Below are positions 1-6,582 of a stretch of DNA of 8,573 nucleotides, piece by piece (the stretch's first letter is position 1; every line of letters begins with the position of its first letter). The notes beneath the pieces are model-generated. The model was not told the origin of the DNA and ran no database searches. It saw only the letters and a list, made by a program, of their open reading frames with translations. The translations under genes and the position numbers were made by a program. The stretch is from Thermoplasmatota archaeon (lineage in GTDB: Archaea; Thermoplasmatota; Penumbrarchaeia; Penumbrarchaeales; Penumbrarchaeaceae), in the NCBI GenBank assembly GCA_030595585.1, contig JAUVCY010000061.1, positions 1 to 8,573 of the forward strand. Reading direction: 5' to 3'.

Positions 1-717
1 GGTCCGGGCGTCCCTCTCCCTCTTTTCCTTGAGGATACTGCCGGATCTGACCTCCTCCATATGTTCCAGCTTCAGGGAACTATACATCTCCCCAAGGTCA
101 GGGGAGATCTCCGTCAACAGGGATCCAAGTTGTCGTCCCATCCTTTCCGCATTTTTACAGTTGGGAGAGCAGGGGACGAACCGCTCGAGGAAATATGCAT
201 CGGGGGATGGGTTCGATATGGACCTCAGGACGGAGGTCGCCTTTTCGTCCTGATCGCTCCCGTTCATGAGGTGTCCCACGAACGATGAAACGCAGCAGGA
301 TGGGTACTCCATCAGCTGCCCTGTCATGTTGGCCAGTGCGATCTGGGCCGTGATGAACTCCATCCGTCCCAGGCTCTCGTCCACATCGGGGACCTTTGTG
401 ACCGCCTCCCCTCCCTCTCCGTAGAGATATACCTTCAGGACCCGGCCCCCGGCCTTTCGAACCGCCATCCCCACCCCCACGCTTTCCGCCGCCCTCCTGA
501 CGAGGAGCACCTCCCTCTCGTCTATGGGATGAAAGAACGAGGCCCTACGGAGGCCCACGGCTACAAGGTAGATGTTCTCGAGGAGCCTGGAGGAGGAGAG
601 CCTGTCGGCCCACTCCCCGGACCAGAGTGCGTTGCGGATGGACCCCCTCTCAATGTTGGAATTGGGAGGGATATCCGCTTTTCTGTGGTCCAGGTGGAAC
701 GAAAGGAGGTCAAGCAC
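1..717 (-). CDS. DUF483-like cysteine-motif protein, C-terminus cut by window edge
   Basis: An open minus-strand frame runs from just after the trkH stop to the left edge, giving 239 codons with no stop seen. No ATG is usable at the front. The first possible start after the in-frame trkH TGA is a GTG at 717-715, without a clear Shine-Dalgarno sequence. Counting from it, the diagnostic part is YPSCCVSSF (residues 138-146, C141/C142) followed about 40 residues later by RFVPCSPNCKNAERMG (179-194, C183/C187). This pairing resembles archaeal DUF483 proteins, whose function I do not know; four conserved-looking cysteines suggest metal or Fe-S binding (inference). Before it lies an alpha/beta segment (about residues 46-110), and after it a charged, probably helical stretch. 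It sits 36 bases downstream of trkH and is GC-rich like it, so the two probably share a transcript. That the gene is real is near certain; the family call is moderate. Confidence 0.72.
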   Translation of the reverse strand, partial: MLDLLSFHLDHRKADIPPNSNIERGSIRNALWSGEWADRLSSSRLLENIYLVAVGLRRASFFHPIDEREVLLVRRAAESVGVGMAVRKAGGRVLKVYLYGEGGEAVTKVPDVDESLGRMEFITAQIALANMTGQLMEYPSCCVSSFVGHLMNGSDQDEKATSVLRSISNPSPDAYFLERFVPCSPNCKNAERMGRQLGSLLTEISPDLGEMYSSLKLEHMEEVRSGSILKEKRERDART

Positions 718-753
718 ACGTGGGTATGGCCAAGGGGTGAGAAAAACCTTGGG

Positions 754-2262
754 TCAATGCTTGTATGTCGAGGGCAGGAACAGGAGCAAGCACGCTACGA
801 GCTCGAGCCTCCCCAGCCACATCAGCATGGAGAGGATGATCTTGGCCGGGTCCGTCAGGGAGTGAAAATTGGCAGTGGGACCTATGATGTTCAGGCCCGG
901 GCCCACATTGCCCAGCGTCGTGGCGACCGCGGACATGCTGGTGACGATATCCAGGCCGGTCAACGTGAGTGTGAATGAGCCCAGCAGGAAGGTTATCAGG
1001 AATACGAATACGAAGAGGCCCACGCTCTTGACGATGCTCTCCGGCAGCACGATGCCCCCGACCCTGAGGGGCAGGTGCGCCTTCGGGCGCCCTATTCTCC
1101 GAATATGCCGAAGCGCCATCTTGCCAGCGATCATCACCCTTGCGATCTTGATGGACCCCGTGGTGGAGCTGGTCATGCCCCCCATGAGCATCAGGCACAG
1201 GAGAAGGAACCTGGAGAATGCCGGCCAGGCACCGAAATCCTCGGTGGCGTACCCCGTGGTCGTGGAGATAGAGGCCACCTGGAACACGGCGGCCCTCACC
1301 GCCCCTCCCCCGCTGTAATCCGCGCCCCTGTTGATGATAAGGTCCAGAGATACCAGGAAGATGAAGACCGCGAGGATGCCCATGAACACCCTGAACTCGG
1401 CGTCCTTGAAGTAGGCCCTCCAGTTTCCCTTGAACAGGTTGTAATGGAGGACGAAATTTATACTGCCCAGCAGCATGAACAGGACTATCACGCCTTCTAT
1501 GAATATGCTGAATGGCGAGTCCGAATAGTGCGCTATGCTGTTGTTCCACGGGCTGTACCCCCCTGTGGAGAGGGTCGTGAACGAGTGGCAGATGGCATCG
1601 TACAACGTCACCCCGAAAAGGGTTAAAAGCAGTATCTCAGCAAGGGTCAGGATCAGATAGATCTTCAGCAGGACCATCGCGGTGTCCTTCACCCTGGGCA
1701 TGATCTTCTCCTGGCTGTGTCCGGGGACCTCCCCCTTCATTAGGAGCATTCCGGCCTTGGGGCCCCCGAGGAATATGGAGAGAAGGGCCACCGCCATAAC
1801 AATTACCCCGAGTCCCCCCAGCCACTGGATGAGTCCCCTCCAGAGCTTGATCGAGGCCGGGAGGGCCTCTATGTCCGTGAGGATCGAGGCGCCCGTTGTG
1901 GTGAATCCGGACATCGACTCGAAGAAGGCGTCCACAGGGGACGCTATCGCGCCTATGATCATGAAGGGCAGGGATCCCAGGAAGGCGATCAGGATCCAGG
2001 AGAGGGAGACCACCACCATCGCCTCCAGCGGGCGGAGCTTCTTGACCTCGTCACGGCCCCAGAAGAACAGCGTCAATCCCAGGGCCAGGGAGATGATGCC
2101 GGGGAGGGCGTAAGCCGTGATAAGCGATATGAGATCCTCCGAATATAACAATCCGGTTATGATCGGGAGGAGCAGACCTATCGGTAACATCAAGGTGATG
2201 ATACCTACGCCAGCTGCGACCCCTTTCAACCTCAAAGAATCCGTCCTCCGGGAAGTTCTCAA
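754..2262 (-). CDS. trkH: Trk/Ktr-type potassium uptake pore protein TrkH
   Basis: This integral membrane protein of up to 502 residues is the K+-translocating subunit of a Trk/Ktr system. Such proteins have four pore-loop repeats around a selectivity filter, and all four are visible: SGFTTTGAS (118-126), TTLSTGGYS (229-237), SISTTTGYAT (331-340) and ATTLGNVGPG (447-456). Hydrophobic segments before and after each loop fit the usual M1-P-M2 layout, starting near residue 13 and ending with LGRLELVACLLLFLP (483-497), a typical TrkH end. Length is normal for the family. No cytosolic TrkA/KtrA regulatory subunit is in the window. The longest frame begins with TTG at 2262. A second TTG at 2235 has a GGAGG nine bases upstream and lies about 24 bases past the predicted transcription start, so a 493-residue product is equally likely. 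The gene has its own TATA box and is followed by the DUF483-like gene. Confidence 0.96.
   Translation of the reverse strand: MRTSRRTDSLRLKGVAAGVGIITLMLPIGLLLPIITGLLYSEDLISLITAYALPGIISLALGLTLFFWGRDEVKKLRPLEAMVVVSLSWILIAFLGSLPFMIIGAIASPVDAFFESMSGFTTTGASILTDIEALPASIKLWRGLIQWLGGLGVIVMAVALLSIFLGGPKAGMLLMKGEVPGHSQEKIMPRVKDTAMVLLKIYLILTLAEILLLTLFGVTLYDAICHSFTTLSTGGYSPWNNSIAHYSDSPFSIFIEGVIVLFMLLGSINFVLHYNLFKGNWRAYFKDAEFRVFMGILAVFIFLVSLDLIINRGADYSGGGAVRAAVFQVASISTTTGYATEDFGAWPAFSRFLLLCLMLMGGMTSSTTGSIKIARVMIAGKMALRHIRRIGRPKAHLPLRVGGIVLPESIVKSVGLFVFVFLITFLLGSFTLTLTGLDIVTSMSAVATTLGNVGPGLNIIGPTANFHSLTDPAKIILSMLMWLGRLELVACLLLFLPSTYKH
2245..2249 (-). promoter_or_regulatory. Candidate ribosome binding site for an internal trkH start
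   Basis: GGAGG on the minus strand lies nine bases before a TTG codon at 2235-2233, in frame with trkH. If used, translation starts ten codons later than the longest frame. The first membrane segment would remain intact because it begins only at about residue 13. The TTG at 2262 has no comparable site. This is a sequence match only. Confidence 0.45.
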
Positions 2263-2280
2263 TGGAAATAACAGATAACA

Positions 2281-2288
2281 TTTATAAA
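2281..2288 (-). promoter_or_regulatory. TATA box of trkH, in the 153-base spacer 2263-2415
   Basis: TTTATAAA, preceded on the minus strand by the purine-rich GGAAAACCG, resembles an archaeal BRE/TATA promoter. Start sites usually lie about 25 bases downstream, which would be near 2259. That falls at or just past the TTG at 2262 and about 24 bases before the TTG at 2235. The box implies that trkH is transcribed separately from the phosphotransferase gene upstream. The rest of the spacer shows no gene and no clear terminator for that upstream gene. Confidence 0.55.
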
Positions 2289-2415
2289 ACGGTTTTCCAG
2301 GGTCTTGAAGTCATGGAGGGAATCTGGTTCCTCGCAGGTTTGGGACATACCTCACCTGTTCGCAAAACGAGGGTTCTATGGACATCGTTGTTTTTTTCAC
2401 GTTTACTTGAACTTA

Positions 2416-4791
2416 TCAGGACTGTTTAAGAATGGTCACAGTCCCACTGTTTCCGTCGATCACCGCTTCCTGCCCGTCTCGAAAGATCTTCACAGCGTTC
2501 TTCACTCCAGCTACGGTCGGGATATTGAACTCCCTGGCCAGGATCGCACCATGGGACAGGAGGCCCCCTACCTCGAGAACGAGCGCCCCTGCAAGAAGGA
2601 AAAGATGCGTCTGCCCCGGGTCAATATGTTCTGTAACGAGAATATCTCCCCTGTTCAACCGGAGATCCTTGTTCAGACCCTTCATTACAACTATCTTTCC
2701 TTCATGGACCCCTGACGCAACAGGCTCACCTTTTATGATCACCCCCTCAGGGATATCTGTCCCTTTACCGATCCTGTCGATCGAATCGAAACTAATACCG
2801 TTTCTCAGGTATCTGCCCGGTGTATCCTTTTCATTCTCAAAGGAAACCCTGTTGAAAAGGGATTCATTCCTCAGCCTATTCTCACTTTTACCTCCCAGCC
2901 ATTTTTTTACGGATCCGAGATCAAGGAAGAATATATCGCCCACGTCATCCAGCTCTCCTTCATGAACCATCCTTTTCGATATCTCAACGAACAGGCCCTT
3001 CATCCTTGCAAGTATGAGATCGAGATAGAACCTCTGTAACTCCCTGAACTGCACGTAGCGGACGAGATATCTGTATACGCGGGAAAAAAGCCACCTTTCC
3101 CTGAAAGGAAGCTCCAATATCACCTTCCTGTACGCTCTGTGTCTTCTCCTGATCGCTCTTTCCATTTCAGGTTCACCGTGATCCTGACAAGGCGATAGGG
3201 AAAGCTGTCTCACGATCGAGAATGGTATATCGGGATCGTCGTTCCACGAGGGATCGTGAAAGTCTCTGCTGATCCTGCGGTGTCCGAAGATAGAGAGATG
3301 GTTCTCGAAGAACTCAATGAAGCGGTCACCACTGGAAATTTCTCTTAGCTCCTTTTCGTAATCTTGATAATTATTCCTCTCCAATGCCAGTATGTCCAGT
3401 ATCTCATTGTTCGACCTGGCCCTATCTGCAAGTATGCGGAGACCTGAGGAGGCCTCCATCGTAGGGTTCTCGGCGAAACCAGACATGATATCGGGGAGAA
3501 ATCCAAGGAGGGCGTTCTTCTGTAAGAGGTGGCTAGCGGCACCCGTCAAAGGGATCGTATAGAGGGCCATCCCCCATTTCGATGACCTCACATGGAGCTT
3601 GACCACATCCATCAGCCTGTCATAATGGTCCAGAAGCTGTTTGTTGTCAAGGGAAAGAGGATCTTGAAGCTCGAAAAGCCGGGAGTGGATTCCCGGAACG
3701 ACCTCCTGCTTGAAATGCTCATCAAGTCTCGATATCCAGCAATTCCTATGGAGCAATACATACGAAAGCACCTTCCACAGAGTGTTGAGTGGAGAGAGCT
3801 TGTGCCCATTCCTCAAACCGCCTCTGATATCTTCCGGTACCGTCTCCCATATATGCTCTATTCCATTTCTTGTCGGCAGAGATGCCAGTCCATACTCGAT
3901 AATCCTGGTGTCTGCGAAAATATGGCTTCTGTACCTGATAAGGAAATTGTCGTCTATGTCAATGGAGATCCCCAATTCTTCAATTGTCTCGGCAATATAA
4001 TAGCGCGTGTAGATCTGTTGAAAAACCGAGAAGAACAGTGGGGTCACAGGTCCGGAATAGAACTGGTCCGCCTGCACTCTGCTGTATGTTCTTGAACCCT
4101 CCTTCCCCGGCGGGGGAAGGCTGGTTATTGGCCTAACTTGAAGGATATGGAATTCATTATCACAAAAAGCCCATTCGATATCCAGCGGATACCCCAGTTT
4201 ACTTTCCAAAAAGGTCGAAGTCTTCAACAGCGGTCCAAGGTCGATCCTCTTCTCTTCCATTTTCAATGTTTGTAAGGAACGATCTGAGTTTTTAACCAAT
4301 ATCCTTTTCGGGTCCACCCTTCCTGAAACCAGGGAGGAACAGAGACCTTTCACATACTCGATCACAGTCCATTCATTTCCGTTGATAGGATTACGCGTGA
4401 AAAGGACTCCCGAGACCTCCGGGTCCAGCTGTTTCTGGATGATCACGGCCATGTCCTGACCATTTGCAGAGGACCAAACGTCTCTGATCGCTTTGATCAT
4501 TCTTTCGGGCGAATCGACGTTCAATACAGTCTTGAATATTCCAGCATTTGACCTCTCCGATCCATCCTCGGCCACGGATGATGATCTAACGGCAACTTTC
4601 CCTCCCATTTCATCTAACAAATCTTCCAGACGGTCCAGAAGACCTTCGTCGAATTCAGATACCGAGTATTTTACAAGACAATCCGTGGTCAGGATCCGGA
4701 AAGATGGTACATTTACTCCTAACAAAGTGCATCTGTAGAGCTCGAATCCCTTCGATCCGATAAGTTGTCGGTTCCCTCCCGAGACAATCAT
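2416..4791 (-). CDS. Rifampin-phosphotransferase-like PEP-utilizing phosphotransferase
   Basis: This 791-residue protein has the three-part layout of rifampin phosphotransferase and PEP-synthase relatives, which use ATP and a phospho-histidine to phosphorylate a substrate. An ATP-grasp (PPDK_N-like) domain spans about 1-224: GSKGFEL with K14, AVRSSSVAED with R69, SGVLFTRNP (127-135), and the probable metal ligands E206 (DIEWA) and Q218 (LQVRPIT). A helical substrate domain follows (about 240-640), with SGPVTPLFFS (246-255) and GHRRISRDFHDPSWNDDP (503-520) as landmarks. The swivel domain (about 680-790) has DPGQTHLFL and the carrier histidine H747 in GGLLSHGAILAREFNIPTV. The SHG context and DPGxT motif fit the rifampin-phosphotransferase branch better than PEP synthase. 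Oddities are a shortened ATP domain and GLCSS (149-153) where relatives have GLGE. The ATG overlaps the preceding stop (ATGA) and has a good GGAGGT site. The substrate is unknown; rifampin itself is unlikely. Confidence 0.88.
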   Translation of the reverse strand: MIVSGGNRQLIGSKGFELYRCTLLGVNVPSFRILTTDCLVKYSVSEFDEGLLDRLEDLLDEMGGKVAVRSSSVAEDGSERSNAGIFKTVLNVDSPERMIKAIRDVWSSANGQDMAVIIQKQLDPEVSGVLFTRNPINGNEWTVIEYVKGLCSSLVSGRVDPKRILVKNSDRSLQTLKMEEKRIDLGPLLKTSTFLESKLGYPLDIEWAFCDNEFHILQVRPITSLPPPGKEGSRTYSRVQADQFYSGPVTPLFFSVFQQIYTRYYIAETIEELGISIDIDDNFLIRYRSHIFADTRIIEYGLASLPTRNGIEHIWETVPEDIRGGLRNGHKLSPLNTLWKVLSYVLLHRNCWISRLDEHFKQEVVPGIHSRLFELQDPLSLDNKQLLDHYDRLMDVVKLHVRSSKWGMALYTIPLTGAASHLLQKNALLGFLPDIMSGFAENPTMEASSGLRILADRARSNNEILDILALERNNYQDYEKELREISSGDRFIEFFENHLSIFGHRRISRDFHDPSWNDDPDIPFSIVRQLSLSPCQDHGEPEMERAIRRRHRAYRKVILELPFRERWLFSRVYRYLVRYVQFRELQRFYLDLILARMKGLFVEISKRMVHEGELDDVGDIFFLDLGSVKKWLGGKSENRLRNESLFNRVSFENEKDTPGRYLRNGISFDSIDRIGKGTDIPEGVIIKGEPVASGVHEGKIVVMKGLNKDLRLNRGDILVTEHIDPGQTHLFLLAGALVLEVGGLLSHGAILAREFNIPTVAGVKNAVKIFRDGQEAVIDGNSGTVTILKQS

Positions 4792-5753
4792 CGAAAACGA
4801 CCTCCGATGGTGAGAAGCTTAAAAAAAGATGGAAGCTGTGACATAATGCCGGGAGAATTGACAAGGTATTCCGAAAGCCCGTACCCCACTTCATCGTTCA
4901 GGGTCATCCGTCCAATACCTTCGTGTATGAGTGCTCCGGGAGGGGGGAAAGGCACTGATACGACGGTCCTGCATTTTATCTCGAAGATTCTGTTCTTCGA
5001 ATCCCTGATCCTGATATTAGAGAGATCGGGAACATCACGGCCATCTCTTCGATCGGCCAGGATCACATGGTCCACGATCTCCGAATTATCCTCTCCATCG
5101 AACAGAAATCCCTTTGAGAAGGACCTTCCCCTGATCGATCCCTCCCAGAGATTGAAAGCGAGATCCTCCGAGAACGCACAGCAGTGAAGGCTGTATCGAT
5201 CCACCGAACCCCAATCCCTGATGCCCCAGGAATGGTCACGGTGGCCGAAGCAAGGGCCAATATCGTACCCTTTTCCACTCAATTCGATCTGCCCTCTGTA
5301 CACACCAAACTGCTCGTAATGCTGGGTGCCGATCCTTTCGAAAGGCCACTCCTCATCTTGTTTTGTTCTATATGGAAAGATCTTGTTAATGGGTGAGAAC
5401 CTGAGGTCCACACTCACCTTCCTGTCCTTATATCTTAGCCTCCAGTCCGTTCCCTGGATGGAATAACTCAATTCACCGATCTGGAATTCGTACCCCGAGA
5501 ACGCTGGCCGTCTGAGAGAGATAAGTGGTTTCAGGAAGACCGGTTTCCTGTCCTTAATTATTAAAAGGAATCCCAGGGACCTTTTCTTGTTCGGGAGGAA
5601 TCCGATGGTGGTGATCAGACTGATGTGATTTTTGGGATCGGTCATATTGAAGTAGTAACTTTCCCTCCAGAGACTGTCTTGATATATCCCTCCTCCAACG
5701 GATTGCTGAAGCAGGTGATTGATATTTTCCATATCCAGATATCTACACTTCAT
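4788..5753 (-). CDS. Lipocalin-like CrtC/AttH/DUF7064-type protein
   Basis: This soluble, beta-rich protein of 321 residues has no signal peptide or membrane segment. Its key signature is GHRDHSWGIRDW (170-181), preceded by HYEQFGVYRGQIELSGKGYDI (145-165) and followed by GFLFDGE (215-221) and EGIGRMTLNDEVGYGLSEYL (278-297). This order recalls the two-lobed lipocalin-like families related to carotenoid hydratase CrtC, AttH and DUF7064/DUF7065. Some members act on or bind isoprenoids or other hydrophobic compounds; others are uncharacterised. D173, H174, W176 and D180 are the residues most likely to matter. It is the first gene of a two-gene operon, and its stop overlaps the start of the phosphotransferase by four bases. 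The ATG at 5753 has no Shine-Dalgarno site and lies 30 bases from the TATA-like box, fitting a very short leader; M8 (5732) is an alternative start. A specific reaction cannot be assigned. Confidence 0.78.
   Translation of the reverse strand: MKCRYLDMENINHLLQQSVGGGIYQDSLWRESYYFNMTDPKNHISLITTIGFLPNKKRSLGFLLIIKDRKPVFLKPLISLRRPAFSGYEFQIGELSYSIQGTDWRLRYKDRKVSVDLRFSPINKIFPYRTKQDEEWPFERIGTQHYEQFGVYRGQIELSGKGYDIGPCFGHRDHSWGIRDWGSVDRYSLHCCAFSEDLAFNLWEGSIRGRSFSKGFLFDGEDNSEIVDHVILADRRDGRDVPDLSNIRIRDSKNRIFEIKCRTVVSVPFPPPGALIHEGIGRMTLNDEVGYGLSEYLVNSPGIMSQLPSFFKLLTIGGRFR
4800..4805 (-). promoter_or_regulatory. Shine-Dalgarno site of the phosphotransferase gene
   Basis: GGAGGT on the minus strand lies eight bases before the ATG at 4791-4789, inside the last codons of the upstream lipocalin-like gene. 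It fixes this start and, together with the ATGA overlap, indicates translational coupling of the two proteins. Confidence 0.75.
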
Positions 5754-5778
5754 CCATGGTGATTCGTTTCAGAACGCA

Positions 5779-5787
5779 TTAAATATT
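5779..5787. promoter_or_regulatory. Shared AT-rich TATA-like box of the divergent promoters
   Basis: TTAAATATT is the only AT-rich tract in the 53-base divergent spacer (5754-5806). Its centre lies about 24 bases before the regulator ATG and about 30 bases before the lipocalin-like ATG, so it could position transcription in both directions with little or no leader. Its core AATATT is self-complementary. Overlapping promoters would make the two directions compete. Confidence 0.45.
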
Positions 5788-5789
5788 GT

Positions 5790-5805
5790 GACTTCCATGG
5801 AAGTC
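5790..5805. promoter_or_regulatory. Perfect 16-bp palindrome, candidate operator
   Basis: GACTTCCATGGAAGTC is fully self-complementary and ends one base before the regulator ATG at 5807. It begins two bases after the TATA-like box, so a bound dimer would cover the predicted transcription start of the plus-strand gene and could also affect the divergent operon. A likely ligand is the HTH_10 protein encoded alongside (inference). Confidence 0.5.
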
Positions 5806-5806
5806 T

Positions 5807-6484
5807 ATGTTCGGATTGAAGAGATTCACCATTAGAACCAGCTACCACTCCACGTTGAAACCAAATATCGATAAAATATTTCGAAATATTTATTCCATGA
5901 CCGTACAGGAGCAGTTCACTACATCAGCGAAGGAGTTCCTTGTGCTCTGCGATATCATCTGGAAGAAGGCTCCCGAAGATGTTGAGAAAATGTTTCAAGA
6001 TCTAATAGATGAGATCGAGTGGTTCGATGAGATAATACCGATCGATACGGAGGGGAAGCGTACGTTATGTTTCATAATGGGACATCACGATCCGGAATAT
6101 ACAAAGCTATTTTTATACTCGGCCAAGGAATTTCGATGCTTCATCGAGTTCCCGATACATGTGCGAAGGGATTATGGCACCTTTTCCTTGGTGGGGCCTC
6201 CAAGAGAAGTTGAAAGGATCGTGGATTTCATGAAGGAATGGGGTTCAGATCTTGAAATTGCGGGAATAATGGAATACAATCCCAAGGATCGGGGAGTTCT
6301 AACTGTTCTCACGGAGAAGCAGAGGTCGGCTTTAAAGCAGGCGTATTGGGGGGGCTTCTTTGATTTTCCAAGAAAAAGGGATGCCAGAGATATATCAAAA
6401 GACCTGAAGATCCGCCATACAACGTTCCTGACACATATCAGGAGAGGGCAGAAGCGTATCTTCGCCCATCTATTCCAGGAATGA
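5807..6484 (+). CDS. HTH_10 (bacterio-opsin activator type) transcriptional regulator
   Basis: This cytoplasmic DNA-binding protein has 225 residues, a usual size for this archaeal family. The C-terminal 55 residues form the HTH_10 domain: LTEKQRSALKQAYWGGFFDFPRK (168-190), then DARDISKDLKIRHTTFLTHIRRGQKRI (192-218), where the ISKDLKI...TFLTHIRR part is the recognition helix-turn-helix. The N-terminal alpha/beta part (about 1-165) is the sensor or dimer domain found in relatives; its ligand is unknown. The gene is transcribed away from the lipocalin/phosphotransferase operon from a shared 53-base spacer, so that operon and its own gene are the likely targets. The ATG at 5807 is chosen because a TATA-like box lies about 24 bases upstream (leaderless transcript) and KRFTIRTSY resembles a first strand. 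ATG 5897 (195 residues) also has AT-rich sequence before it and cannot be excluded. No Shine-Dalgarno site precedes either. Confidence 0.87.
   Translation: MFGLKRFTIRTSYHSTLKPNIDKIFRNIYSMTVQEQFTTSAKEFLVLCDIIWKKAPEDVEKMFQDLIDEIEWFDEIIPIDTEGKRTLCFIMGHHDPEYTKLFLYSAKEFRCFIEFPIHVRRDYGTFSLVGPPREVERIVDFMKEWGSDLEIAGIMEYNPKDRGVLTVLTEKQRSALKQAYWGGFFDFPRKRDARDISKDLKIRHTTFLTHIRRGQKRIFAHLFQE
5874..5891. repeat. Perfect 18-bp AT-rich palindrome inside the regulator 5' end
   Basis: AAATATTTCGAAATATTT is fully self-complementary. It lies within codons 23-29 of the long regulator frame and ends five bases before the alternative ATG at 5897. Its AAATATT half-sites repeat the sequence of the TATA-like box at 5781-5787. 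It could be an intragenic operator, or the operator/TATA region of a shorter gene form, or chance in AT-rich DNA. Confidence 0.4.
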
Positions 6485-6582
6485 ACAAAGATCGTGGCCC
6501 ATTATATCAACTCCACCCCATCAACATAAATCAGGAGAAATGTAGTCTTTGGCATCGGAAAGGAGGATCCACTACTTGTGAC

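Noticed and set aside
529..978. Plus-strand reading frame of 149 codons
   Set aside because: It is antisense to the DUF483-like gene and the trkH end; long open frames opposite real genes are expected in GC-rich DNA.
2391..2397. T7 tract as a terminator of the phosphotransferase gene
   Set aside because: The T run is on the plus strand; the minus-strand transcript would carry A residues there, so it cannot terminate that gene.
2305..2715. Plus-strand reading frame of 136 codons as a gene
   Set aside because: Most of it is antisense to the C-terminal swivel domain of the phosphotransferase, it matches no family I know, and the minus-strand protein shows clear conserved motifs.
2416..4791. 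Annotation as PEP synthase or pyruvate phosphate dikinase
   Set aside because: The SHG context of the histidine, the DPGxT motif and the helical GHRR..D..W..DP central domain fit rifampin-phosphotransferase relatives; the C-terminal PEP/pyruvate barrel of PEP synthase is absent.
2416..4791. Annotation as a rifampin resistance enzyme
   Set aside because: Archaeal RNA polymerase is naturally insensitive to rifampin, the ATP domain is divergent, and the neighbouring lipocalin-like gene suggests another substrate.
6485..6582. Small gene or terminator between the convergent genes
   Set aside because: No supported reading frame, no inverted repeat with a T tract on either strand.
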